Of a stretch of 64,000 nt of DNA, positions 46,788-57,900 are shown in pieces; the first letter of the stretch is position 1, and each line of letters begins with the position of its first letter. Both the position numbers and the translations under genes were made by a program. The DNA lies in NCBI GenBank assembly GCA_016169945.1, contig JADLSH010000388.1, positions 4,290,501 to 4,354,500 on the forward strand. The letters are read 5' to 3'. Source of the stretch: Trachythela sp. YZ-2020 (lineage: Eukaryota; Cnidaria; Anthozoa; Malacalcyonacea; Clavulariidae). The notes beneath the pieces were generated by a model that was given only the letters and a program-made list of their open reading frames with translations, searched no databases and was not told the origin of the DNA.

Positions 46788-49700
46788 ATGTTACTCCTTG
46801 GCAAAACATTTGTAATTATCACAACAGTTTATGTTCTGCTTGATTTTAACCGCGATAAGAGACATCTTTCCGTTCAACCAGTGGCAAGAAGCAGGAAAGT
46901 CTTAATTTTTGTCGGTATCATCAGCGCGCCACAGTTGATATTTCGAAGAAATGCTTTGAGGAGAAGTTGGTTAAAACAGTGTAAAGATAAGGGGATACCA
47001 TGCCTGTTTTTCACCGATAGTCAGGACATGCATGGAAATAAACTACCAAAGCATATCTACGTGCCGTTACACCAGGAACAGTTGCTCCACGGAGATTTAG
47101 TCCTAGCACAAAGTCCCGGGGGCATTAACTTCGCACGGCGTTATCTATGGATGTTAAACTGGGCAAATGCGCGGTATAAGTTTGAATATTTCTTACGCGT
47201 CGATGATGATTATTTTGTGTGTATGGATAGACTGTTGCTTGAGTTGCCGCATCGTCCGAGAGAGAAATTGTATTGGGGTCATGTGCACTGTAGCCCACAA
47301 GGTAAGGTTTGGTAACTTATTTTATTTATACTGGATAGCTCTATCTATCCCAAACAGTTCTCCCTACATAGAGGTCCAGTTAGGTTCATCCTTTATTGGT
47401 TGAGTAAATTATTTCTACTTGACAGGAGGAAACTATTAAACTGAACTAACTATATTTATACTGGATAGCTCTATCTATCCTATGATCTATCCTAAACAGT
47501 TCTCTTTGTGGTCCAGTATAAGAAGCTAGTATCATGCATGTTCTTCCTAGAGGTCCAGTAAGGATCATTCTTTATTCGTTAAGTATTACTACTACTACAG
47601 GAGGAAACTAAACTTAACGAACTATATTTATATTGGATAGCTCTGTCAATCCTAAACAGTTCTCCTTAGACTAGTGATCCAGTAAGGGATAATCCTAGCA
47701 TGTTCTCCCTAGAGATCCAGTAAGATCACTTATTGGTCCAGTTATAATTAATAATATTGTTACTACTACAAGAGGAAACTAAACTTAACCAACTATATTT
47801 ATATACTGGATAGCTCTATCTATTCTAAACAGTTTTTCTTAGACTAGTTATCCAGTAAGGTGTACCCCTAGCATGTTCTTCCTAGAGATCCTGTAAGATC
47901 CTTTATTGCTTCAGTATTATTATGCTACAGGAGGAAATTAAACTGAACTAACTATATTTATACTGGATAGCTCTATCAGTCCTTAGACTAGTGAACCAGT
48001 AAGGGATAACCCTAGCATGTTCTCCCAAGAGATCCAGTAAGATCCTTTATTGCTTCAGTATTATTATACTACAGGAGGAAACTAAACTGAACTAACTATA
48101 TTTATACTGGATAGCTCTATCAGTCCTTAGACTAGTGAACCAGCAAGGGATAACCCTAGCATGTTCTCCCAAGAGATCCAGTATAAGATCCTTTATTGGT
48201 TCAGTATTATTATACTAAAAAGGAAATTAAACTGAACTATATTTATACTGGATAGCTCTATCAGTTCTAAACTGTTCTTCCTAAACCTAGAGGCCCGAGC
48301 AAGTGTCATCCCTTATGGTCTACGGTTATTACAGGAGGAAACAGTAAACTAAAGTAACGTTGTTTATATAGTAAATTAAAAAGGGCTGAAACAGCTCTAA
48401 AAGTACCGTTTTCCGGTCAAAACCAGAATCTTACTTTCGCTCTGATGTAATCAGGGTTTAAGGAGAAGAGTTGAACATGAATGATAGAGCTATCGAGTCT
48501 AAAATAAAGTTACTTTAGTTTGGGTTTCCTCCTGTAGTGTATAGTACATTGGACACATTATATTAGGAATGGGACCTCTTGGGAGAACAGTTTAGAACTA
48601 ATAGAGTTATCCAGTATAAAGACAATTAGTTTAGTTCCTCATGTAGTAACACTTACTAGACTAATAAAGGATGCATTTTATACTGGACCTCTAAGGAGAA
48701 CAGTTGTAACCGTTGAGCTAAATGCAACGGTTGAAACTGAATGATTTATTTATTTATTTTTATTTATTTATTTTCAAGAGGCCGTTTGTTTACTAATTAT
48801 TTGAAATATACTAAAAAATATTAACTACAAATATTGAATGCATACTCTAACAGTCACAGGTCCAAGGCATATTTTAACATATATACTGGGGGGCCACTTG
48901 GCCCCCCAGGCCCTCTTGATGGCCCCCCACCCACACAAAATTGGCCCCCCACTCCCTGGGCCCTTTATACATTGGGTCGTTTACAGAGTAAATGATTTGT
49001 CTGTGTTTAACGAAATATTGTTTTTATGGCTTATATAGTTAGACATTTTTAAAGTCTTAGTTAAAACATTGAAATACTATTGGCTTGGCAATTTCAGAGC
49101 TCCAGATTTCAAAATCTTCCCGGGAAAAAACTCCCCCGGACCCCTACAGGGCTCGCGCCTTCAGCACTCAGATTAAGGGCCCTTTTTCACAAATGGCCCC
49201 CCACTTAGAAATCCTTAAAATATGCCCTGCACAGGTCCATTGGTTACTCACAGGCCCACTGGTTATTATTTACAACCCTAAAGTGGGAACAATCCGCCGC
49301 ATAAATGTTGTCAACTATCTCTTTCCAAATCATTAAAGTAATTACTAATTAAGGTTGTAAAGCCTTTTGTGGAGAGTTGTTTGTATCTATTGAGAACATC
49401 ATTTGGCAGTTTGTTCCATGCCGAAGCTCCTCTGTAGGAAAAGGATTTCTTCATAAAGTCAGTTCTAGGTTTTCCAAAGTAAAGTTTACGGTCATTGTCT
49501 CTTAGTTGATAGATATCATTATGTTAAAATTTAAACATCTCAGATATATATTCAGGTAATTCACCTTGAAGGGCCTTAAAAGTCATCATAATTTGGAACT
49601 GATAGAGCTATCCAGTATTAATAAATTTAGCAGTTTAATGATGTATCAAATACATTAACCCAAACTATATATATTTTCCCTACAGGTGGCATCCGAGTGG

Positions 49701-50200
49701 ACGAAGGCTTCGTGATCGTGAGCAATGATCTTGCACAGCAGTTTCTACGTGAACAAAACACGACACTCATGTGCCACCCATACGGTGATCAGGCCATGGC
49801 CATGTGGATAAACAATATTCCGGGGGTGACTTACTTCGGAGACAGTAGGGTACATCATGCCGTGGCTGCGAGCGACCACATATTACAGTACTACGAAGAC
49901 ATCTGCGGAAATTTCTTAGCCCTACACGGCAGCTACCCTGTTGAGGTAGAGAAGTTCTGGCTACATTATTTGAGCAAGGGGACAAAGAAGAAATACAGTA
50001 TACCTCCCATTACATATCCATGCGGGGAAATGAACAAGACTTTCAAATATAGGAATTTTAAGGGGAGGTATAAAGCCAAGCCAAAGCCATGTAGAGATAA
50101 CCCGACTTGGAGTATAACCGAGTTTTATAGGGGAAGAAGTGGGCAGTTGAGCGTTTTATCGGGGTCATATATGAGATATAATAGGGGTATATATGGATAG
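46788..50200 (+). CDS. GT31 beta-1,3-galactosyltransferase-like, copy 1 (shortened stem)
   Basis: Type II Golgi glycosyltransferase transferring galactose or GlcNAc; the acceptor cannot be told from sequence. Exon 1 is 46788-47301, exon 2 is 49686-50200, joined G|GT, giving 342 residues. The N-terminal membrane anchor (KTFVIITTVYVLL) is retained. The stem is shorter than in copy 2 by about 67 residues (VARS joins directly to RKVLIF). The catalytic domain includes APQLIFRRNALRRSW, FARRYLWMLNWA, the metal-binding VDDDYFV and HPYGDQAMAMWINNIPG. The ancestral stop after GQ (CAG TAA in copy 2) is CAG TTG here, adding about 17 residues before TAG. The 2.4-kb intron contains a repeat array and a LINE tail. 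The catalytic domain is intact, but the stem deletion and stop loss suggest relaxed constraint. Confidence 0.75.
47318..48345 (+). repeat. Tandem array of about seven 130-170-bp TATACTGGATAG units
   Basis: Units begin near 47322, 47450, 47625, 47788, 47950, 48094 and 48236 with TTTATACTGGATAGCTCTAT, continue with AACAGTTCTCCC, AGAGGTCCAGTAAGG, CCTTTATTGG-TCAGTATTA and end ACAGGAGGAAACTAAACTGA. Variation is modest, so expansion is fairly recent. It lies directly downstream of the GT31 copy 1 exon 1 donor. Confidence 0.9.
48475..48720 (-). repeat. Inverted copies of the same TATACTGGATAG repeat
   Basis: GATAGAGCTATC, TTTCCTCCTGTAGT, GGGACCTCTTGGGAGAACAG, TTATCCAGTATAAA and TGGACCTCTAAGGAGAACAG are the array's blocks in reverse complement, about one and a half units. 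A further inverted block is at 49592-49645. Confidence 0.85.
48744..49590 (-). mobile_element. LINE 3' end fragment (CR1/L2-like)
   Basis: Read on the minus strand, 49590-49370 encodes FKALQGELPEYISEMF, YQLRDNDRKLYFGKPRTDF and KSFFYRGASAWNKLPNDV, the well-known C-terminal segment of CR1/L2-type LINE ORF2 proteins, with at least one stop. The 3' side ends at 48744-48775 in an AAATA-type tail following GCCTCTTGAAAATAAATAAA. A C/G-rich insert (48880-49240, with GGGGGGCCACTTGGCCCCCC and TCCCGGGAAAAAACTCCCCC) interrupts it. Confidence 0.7.
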
Positions 50201-50387
50201 AACTGGATAGTAATATAAAGGTATAAATGGATATAATTGGAGGAGAATTACAGAAAAGATATAAGATATGGATAGTTAAGTTAATAGTAGTTGTATAATG
50301 GTTATTAGGCAGATAGTAAGATTTGCCGATTTGTCTATCTGTAATTTTCTAGTTCCGTTGTGTGCGAAAAAAGTCCAAGAAGTATCC

Positions 50388-51789
50388 ATAATGTACTCAA
50401 GTGTTACACACTTGCTTTACCCACAAATTCTTCATTTTCATCTATACTGTTCATAGATGTCCCTATTTCGATATCCATAGATGCTCTCACTTGACCCAAA
50501 TTATCAATCCAACCCCTCTTTCACCCAAATTACCCAGGGGCGCCGGAGCCACGGGGGCAGCTGCCCCCGCTGCCCTTATAGTACGGGGGCACGCGGGGGC
50601 AACCGGTTGCCCTTTTTCTTAACAATAAAGTGCATTGAAATGAATAAATTATTATTATTGTGACCGGGCTAGCCCTCGTAGGTTTATATAAATTGGAGAT
50701 ATACAGTTCGTATATAGGTTTATATGAACTGGAAATCTGAATGTATGATTTATATGTGTATCATCTTAAAAATGTGTAGACTTTCATCCTTTTGTGTATT
50801 TTATATTGCGTTTTATAATATCAGAATTATGTAAAATCTCCACTCAAAATGCAGGAAATGGCATTTCAGAGAGTGTAGATTCAAAAAATTTTCCGGGGGA
50901 GGATATCCCCGGACACCCCTACAAATTTCTCGCGCCCTTTTCATGGGGCTGCCCCCGCCGCTTCGGCTTCCTTCCGGCGCCCCTGAAATTACCCACATGA
51001 ACTTACTGAATTTTCAGACGCTTTGAATTTTTTTGCAAAGTCTGGTTATCGTTTAGGGCAAGTTCGCCAATTATTAGAACATAGAGGTATACAAGAGTAT
51101 AAGCGAGAGTCCCATTTACATCATTTCAACCAACTCATCCAAGTTAATTTGAAAACCAGAGCAAGAATCGAAGTTAGGATTCCGGGGTAGATTGTTGCCA
51201 CAAAAGGAATATCACTTCGACATCTTATTTTTCTGAATGACTCAAATAGTAGTTCATCAATTGCCATTGCGTAAATTATCCTTGGTAATGGAAACAGGGA
51301 GCCCATGAGGCTTGAGGAAAGACCACAGACTGCTCCGACGCCGACAATATAGGTTGCAATAAGCAGGCCACGTTGTGCAAAAGCGTTGGGAATTGGGCTT
51401 ATAATACGGCAGCATTAGGGTAACAATCGAGTATACATTAAAATAACACATAAATACGATAAAACCGTTGTGGATTCTTAGTTTCCTGTCCTATCGTAGC
51501 TATAATATCGAAGCCAACAAACGCATAAAAACACGTGGCAGCCCCGCCTAAGACTCCAGAAACACCGTTCGCAAAGAATCCAGATTTCTGACTCCAGGTT
51601 TCACGCTTTACATAAAACGCGCAGGCGATTATAATGAATCCAACTATGGCAAGGTTAGCATCCTGACCGATGACGTAATCAAAACAACCGCTGAGCGCCC
51701 TTGTGTCTGCGGCCGTGCCAATCATGTATTCCAGAATTAAATTCCAACCAATCACGAACGCCGCAAACTCGCCGACTGTGACTTACCTC
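50388..51789 (-). pseudogene. Cationic amino-acid transporter (SLC7A) pseudogene
   Basis: A degraded copy of the intact transporter at 54981-58207. On the minus strand: GEFAAFVIGWNLILEYMIG and SGCFDYVIGQDANLAIVGFI, showing a large internal deletion; SGAATCFYAFVGFDIIAT-like text; frameshift after ETKNPQRFY; VTLMLPYYKPNSQRFCTTWP; MGSLFPLPRIIYAMA; then LTSILALVFKLTWMSW. The part equivalent to the big intracellular loop follows at 50388-51060, split by a hAT-like insertion at 50535-50985. N- and C-terminal exons are missing. Multiple lesions make function impossible. Confidence 0.88.
50535..50985. mobile_element. Non-autonomous hAT-like element with 8-bp target duplication
   Basis: Termini CAGGGGCGCCGG and CCGGCGCCCCTG are inverted. 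Direct repeats AAATTACC at 50527-50534 and 50986-50993 flank it exactly, and the host pseudogene reads continuously across when the element is removed. CAGGGG ends and 8-bp duplications are the hAT signature. The interior contains TTTTCCGGGGGAGGATATCC, a motif shared with 49110 and 12090. No transposase. Confidence 0.9.
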
Positions 51790-51979
51790 ATATGTCCTAT
51801 ATTTCTTCAATATCCATGTTGTTGGTAAATTATATAAAAATTATTTTAAGCCCCACTGATAATGACTATAGTTTACTAGTCTCGACCTGCTATTACTTTT
51901 CTTACGACCTGCGGGAAGTTTAAAACAAAATCTTCAACAATAAAATGCCATTGTCCACTTTCAAAACAAACGAAGGGCA

Positions 51980-54522
51980 ATGCCAATGTTACAAATTTTA
52001 CAAAAGATGACTAGTGGAAGCAATTTCAAATGCTGTTCGAATTTATTTTGTGCGGTTTTACTTCTTAAAACTTTTGTAATTATCACAACAGTCTATGTTC
52101 TGCTTGATTTTCATTTTAACCGCGATAAGAGACATCTTTCCGTTCAACCAGTGGCAAGAAGCTTAACGAATTGGACTCGAGGATATCTTGAAAGATACTT
52201 GAAGCGCTTTACAAGCAAAAACTCTACTCGACTGTTAAGTAGAGGTCTTAAAAAGGGGCATGTTTTTAACCATACAAAACATGGGAGGTTTACAAAGGTG
52301 AAAAAGAGGAATAAAAGAAAGGATGGAAAAAGGAAAGTCTTAATTTTTGTCGGTATCATCAGCGCGCCACAGTTGATATTTCGAAGAAATGCATTGAGAA
52401 GAAGTTGGTTAAAACAGTGTAAAGATAAGGGGACACCGTGCCTGTTTTTCACCGATAGTCAGGACATGCATGGAAATAAACTACCACAGCATATCTACGT
52501 GCCGTTACACCAGGAACAGTTGCTCCACGGAGATTTAGTCCTAGCACAAAGTCCCGGGGGCATTAACTTCGCAAGGCGTTATCTATGGATGTTAAACTGG
52601 GCAAATGCGCGGTATAAGTTTGAATATTTCTTACGCGTCGATGATGATTATTTTGTGTGTATGGATAGACTGTTGCTTGAGTTGCCGCATCGTCCGAGGA
52701 AGAAATTGTATTGGGGTCATGTGCACTGTAGCCCACAAGGTAAGGTTTGGTAACTTGCTTTATTTATACTGGATAGCTCTAACTACCTAAACAGTTCTCC
52801 CTTGTGATCCAGTAACGGCTCACAGAGCCCCATACGATGTCAGTTCTTAGAGGTCCAGTAAAAATCACATGCACTAACCAACCTATTAACACTCTAAACA
52901 CATTCGAGCGTTAAAACCCAATATTCAAACAATGTATTAATTAAATTATGAAACAATGCTGGGCTAATTGCCTAATTCTTATTTTGCATTTATATATGTC
53001 ATTAAGTTTTACAAAATGACGAACAGCGAAAGAAAGGCCAAGGCAAACGGCTGTTCGAGATTATTTTGTGTCGTTTACTTTTCAAATGTTGTGTCTTCAT
53101 AACGGCAGCACATGTGGTCGTTACTTTCTATTTTAACTTCGAAGGAAAGGCCATTTTTTACAAACCGTTTGCAAGAGGCTTAGGAAATTGGACAGAAAGT
53201 TACTTTGGAAAGGAGAATTACGTGGCTAGTTTTTTAAGTGAAAACTTTGCACAAAATTCCACTACAATCAAGCTTAGAATGTCGAATGCAGCAAACCATA
53301 CAAGAAGTGGGGTTTCGCAAAAGGGTAAAAAGTTGAGAAGCGTTACAAAAGGAAGTTCCAAAATCAGTTCTACGGAGAAACGCTTTAAGTCAAGACAAAG
53401 CTGGTTGAAGAAATGTAGGAAGAATAAGATCCCATGTTTGTTCTTTACTGATAGTCAAAATACAACCGGAGACAACTGGAGCCTAGTGTGCAGGTGCCGT
53501 TGCACCAGGAAAAATCGCTCCACGGAGATTTGATTCTAGCACAATGTCCCGGGGGTATTAACTTCGCACGGCGCTATTTGTGGATGTTAAACTGGGCAAA
53601 TGCGCGTTATAAGTTTGAATATTTCTTACGCGTTGATGATTATTTTGTGTGCATGGATAGACTGTTGCTTGAGTTGCCGCATCGACCAAACATGTATAAT
53701 TATTACACGTCAAAGCAAGACCCTTTGGGTCCGATTCTCTATTCACGTGAAAGGAGTCGATCAACGACTTGCGGAATGTCGTGGGTTTTTCGGCTATACT
53801 TGATGTTGGTGGCACAAGGATTAGTGCAGCATGTGCCTTCAGCTCTGTGATCGGGGTTCAATATCTGTGATCGGGGTTCAATATCAAGAACACTTTAGAT
53901 AAGATTTATAAGCCTTATAAGGATATCCAGCATACATAAATTTGTTTAGTTTTTTAGAGAACAGTTTGGAACTGATAGAGTTATCTAGTATTATATTAAT
54001 AAAGTCATCAGTGATATATCAAATACATTAACCCAAACTATATATATTTTCCCTACAGGTGGCATCCGAGTGGACGAAGGCTTCGTGATCGTGAGCAATG
54101 ATCTTGCACAGCAGTTTCTACGTGAACAAAACACGACACTCATGTGCCACCCATACGGTGATCAGGCCATGGCCATGTGGATAAACAACATTCCGGGGGT
54201 GACTTACTTCGGAGACCGTAGGGTACATCATGCCGTGGCTGCGAGCGACCACATATTACAGTACTACGAAGACATCTGCGGAAATTTCTTAGCCCTACAC
54301 GGCAGCTACCCTGTTGAGGTAGAGAAGTTCTGGCTACATTATTTGAGCAAGGGGACAAAGACGAAATACAGTATACCTCCCATTACATATCCATGCGGGA
54401 CAATGAACAAGACTTTTAATTATATGAGTTTTGGGGGGATGTATAATGCCAAGCCAAAGCAATGTAGAGATAACCCGACGTGGAGCATAGCAGAGTTTTA
54501 TAGGGGAAGAACTGGGCAGTAA
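51980..54522 (+). CDS. GT31 beta-1,3-galactosyltransferase-like, copy 2 (full length)
   Basis: Exon 1 is 51980-52739, exon 2 is 54059-54522, codon split G|GT, giving 407 residues. Type II layout: short cytosolic tail, membrane anchor at about 25-45 (AVLLLKTFVIITTVYVLLDF), basic stem with NWT and NST sites (possible N-glycosylation), then the catalytic domain from RKVLIFVGIISAPQ. The DXD-type metal site is VDDDYFVCMD. Exon 2 has GFVIVSNDLAQQFL, HPYGDQAMAMW and GVTYFGDRRVHH. It is almost identical to copy 1 through most of exon 2 and diverges in the last 40 codons. The upstream 130 bp also match copy 1 (46660-46790 and 51870-51985), so the promoter was duplicated too. A decayed third exon 1 lies in its intron. 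The subfamily is uncertain (B3GALT/B3GNT). Confidence 0.8.
52752..52880 (+). repeat. Single TATACTGGATAG repeat unit after the copy 2 donor
   Basis: TTTATACTGGATAGCTCTA, AACAGTTCTCCC and AGAGGTCCAGTAAAAATCA occur at the same place relative to the exon 1 donor as the array in copy 1, so the repeat predates the gene duplication and expanded only in copy 1. A partial inverted unit lies at 53950-54000 before exon 2. Confidence 0.75.
53016..53692 (+). pseudogene. Decayed third GT31 exon 1, inside the copy 2 intron
   Basis: Homologous to copy 2 exon 1 from its ATG (53016) through LLLELPHRP. Lesions: a one-base loss near 53073, deletion of the segment equivalent to KVLIFVGIISAPQLIFRRNA near 53390, another frameshift near 53480-53490, and loss of one aspartate codon at the metal site (VDDYFV instead of VDDDYFV). 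The splice donor region is replaced by unrelated sequence after 53692. It is more diverged in stem and anchor than copies 1 and 2 are from one another, so it is an older duplicate. Confidence 0.85.
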
Positions 54523-54929
54523 AGGGTAATCGGGGTTATATATGAGGTAAATAGGGATATATAGGGATGGAACTGGATAGTAATATATAGGTATAAATGG
54601 ATAATTGGAGAAGTAATCAGAGTAGAAAATATATAAGAAATTGACAGTAAGTTTATAGTTATATTGTAAGGTTATTCACTTTACATAAATGCGCATTTGT
54701 ATATTTGAATAATATTGTAGTTCCGCTGTGTACGAAAATTATACAAATAATAGCGAAGTTATTTTATGTTTTCTTCATTAAATGTATTTGTACTTGAATA
54801 TCTCATATCGTATCGAATATTTTACAATATTTGCTGAACGTAGAAAGCTGAGAAAGAGTTGGTAATTTACTCGATAAAAACAACTTACTATTACGTTTTT
54901 ATCATGTATAATATGCTATTACATTTATA

Positions 54930-54965
54930 TCACATTTGTTATATATATTATAACAAATGTGTATT
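54930..54965. repeat. Hairpin CACATTTGTTATA / TATAACAAATGTG
   Basis: A short perfect stem with a TATAT loop in the space between the convergent GT31 copy 2 and SLC7A genes. It could act in 3' end formation or simply be an AT-rich foldback relic. Confidence 0.5.
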
Positions 54966-54980
54966 ACATTGTCATTGAAA

Positions 54981-57900
54981 TCAATGAAATTCATGCATGT
55001 CGTTCTTTTCATCATAATCAGTAGCGGCAAAGAAATGGTATTTCTGTAAACTGGACCAGAAGATGGGACTTATTGGCGACGTCTTGCCCTCGGTAAGGTC
55101 ACGATGTGCTGGAATTACGTCCATGTCGTATTCAAATTGACAAAGATTTTTGGCCAGGACACAAGGTCGTTGTTGTAGTTTCACGTGTGATCTCATTCGC
55201 ACTTGTAGTCCAACAAGACTGTGTCGTAAGCCGTAAAACAAGTAAATGGCAAGACCTAGATTGCATAGAAAAATAGAAAACGTGTAATTTAGGGTAAAGG
55301 AGATAAAGTGGAATCGTAATTAATAGTATTCTATTAATTACGATCTGGAATGGAACTCATTATTATATTTATGTTAGTCTTGGTTTATGTAAACATTTAG
55401 TCCTTGTTTGTCACGTAAGTATCATATTTTTGACAAATCAACCATGTTCAAGTCACGGAAGGATTGCTAAACCAGACATTGCTATCCGGCTTGTGCAAGT
55501 GACGTCACAACTTGAAATTGTGTTGCTTCCGGTTTTTTGGGTGGCAAATTCCACCATTTTCATTGGATAAATTCAAACTAATTAAAATCAAATTCAACAT
55601 GGCTGACAATTTTTGGGTTATAACGCCATGTTACGAGTCACGAATATTTCTCTTTGATCTTGACCCTAATCCCGACCCAATCCCTAACCCTAACCCTATT
55701 GTGTGCGTAACATGGACTTAGAACCAATTTTTGACATCAATACGTACGCCAACTTTCCTGAATAACTCAAGTTCTAGACATGCTAAAGCAACAAACTATA
55801 CACCAAAATACTCATCATTGTTCAAAGATACTGGAGAGGTATAGACTATAGATTATCTTATAACTCTAATAAGTACAAATTCTAATAAGTCGCGACTTAT
55901 TGTGGAACAGCCTGAACCCTTGTTATGATTTAAGTCGCGACTTACTAGAATTTGGCCATTTATATGAGTGTGTTCGCGTCTTATACAAGACGCGTCTTAT
56001 AACGCGTTCCGTATAAATAGCCCTAATGTGGTAAATAAATGAACTAAACAATCTGTTGAATTTTTCCTGCCATTCTATTTTTGAGTAGGCAGTTCTAGTT
56101 ATTTTCGCCTGCCATTTCTCAAATATAGCCTGCTTTTGGCCATTGGTAGGCCCCTATTTCCAGCCCTGAATATAAAAACATGACAAAAACAAAAGTTCCA
56201 TATCTTACCTATCACCATCCAAATGCCAAATCGCATCCACGTGACTCGTGATAACTTGACCATGAGCAATATATTGAAAAAAATTGCCATGATTGGAATC
56301 CCTGGGACACAAGGAACATTGAAGGATAATTTGGTCGAATTCTGTGGCATTGCAGTGATAACACCAATACAAATAACGGATAAAAATCCCATGATCAAAG
56401 TCAGGGCGATAACCAATATATCCCTCTGTAATATTAGGTCTATAGCATGGATCATCAGGGCGAAGAACATAAAAGATGAAATACACAGGAATAGTGAAGC
56501 CCAGCATACTATTCTACCAGTTTTCTCTGTGGGGAATGAGACTTGAACTGACTCATTTTTGTAACCCCTTTTACCTAAAACTTCCCTTTTCGTGGGTACC
56601 TGGTTATCAACATATAACCCCTTTTCATCCTGTTTACATATATTATCTTTGTCTAATTCGGGCGTGCTTAAATTAGAAGTATCCATGAATGTACTCTTTT
56701 CACCTCTGTGGTACACACTTGCTTTATCCACAAATTCTTCATTTTCATCTATACTCTTCATAGATGTCCCTATTTCGATATTCATAGACACTTGACCCGA
56801 ATTATCAATACCAGCCCCTCTTTCATCCAAATTGCCCACATTTGTACCTCTTTCTTCAACTCCTTCTTTTGCTGAATTTCCTGACGCTTTGAAATTTTTT
56901 TCAAAGTCTTGGTTATCGGTTAGGGCAAGTTCACCAAAGTCAAAACTACCACTTGAGGGAGAATCGCAATTAGGACTCAAGTGGGTGTCCGGTTGATATC
57001 TAAGTATTAGAACACATAGGGACACTAGGGTATAAGCCAGAAGAGTCCCTATAGACATCATTTCAACCAACTCATCCAAGTTAAACACCAGAGCAAGAAT
57101 TGAAGTTAGGATTCCGGGGTAGATTGTTGCCACAAAAGGAATATCACTTCGACAGCTTATTCTTTTGAATGACTCGAACAGCAACCCATCATTTGCCATT
57201 GCGTAAATTATCCTTGGTAATGGAAACAGGGAGCCCATGAGGCTTGAGGAAAGACCACAGACTGCTCCGACGCCGACAATATAGGTTGCAATACGCAGAC
57301 CACGTTGTGCAAAAGCGTTGGGAATTGGGGACAGCTTATCAAGCTTATAATATGGCAGCATTAGGGTAATAATCGAGGATACACTAAAATAACACATAAA
57401 TACGATAAAAAGACTTATCATTATTGCCAAAGGTATGGACTGTTTTGGATTCTTAGTTTCCTGTCCTGTAGTAGCTATAATATCGAAGCCAACAAATGCA
57501 TAAAAACACGTGGCAGCCCCGCTCAAGACTCCAGAAACACCGAACGGAAAGAATCCAGATTTCTGACTCCAATTTTCACGCTTTACATAAAACGCGCCGG
57601 CGATTATAATGAATCCAATTACGGCAAGGTTAACCACATTACATACAGTAGTGAACACCGAGGACTGTTTAACCCCCGAAGCTAGGACCCCGGTCACTAC
57701 GAGTGTTAGTATACAGGATAAAAAGTCCAGGTACGTATCCCCGAGGGTGGGGATATGAAATGTGCCAATGTGTGCGAGGGTTAGGTTACGAATCGCGTGA
57801 CCGATGACGTAATCAAAACAACCGCTGAGCGCCCTTGCGTCTGCGGCCGTGCCAATCATGTATTCCAGAATTAAATTCCAACCAATCACGAACGCCGCGA

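Noticed and set aside
47318..48345. CRISPR-like or centromeric satellite array
   Set aside because: Units are contiguous without unique spacers, the host is a eukaryote, and only about seven units sit within one intron; dispersed copies show it is an interspersed repeat family.
53066..53850. Separate functional third GT31 gene using exon 2 at 54059
   Set aside because: Frameshifts, a catalytic-region deletion, a lost metal-site residue and no donor at its end; copy 2 exon 1 has the intact donor and matching phase.
56099..56208. Continuation of the transporter frame past 56209 (ending LRNGRRK)
   Set aside because: A strong donor GTAAGATA interrupts exactly where the family continues with LAIYLFYGLRHS, found in the exon 55255-54981 with matching phase.
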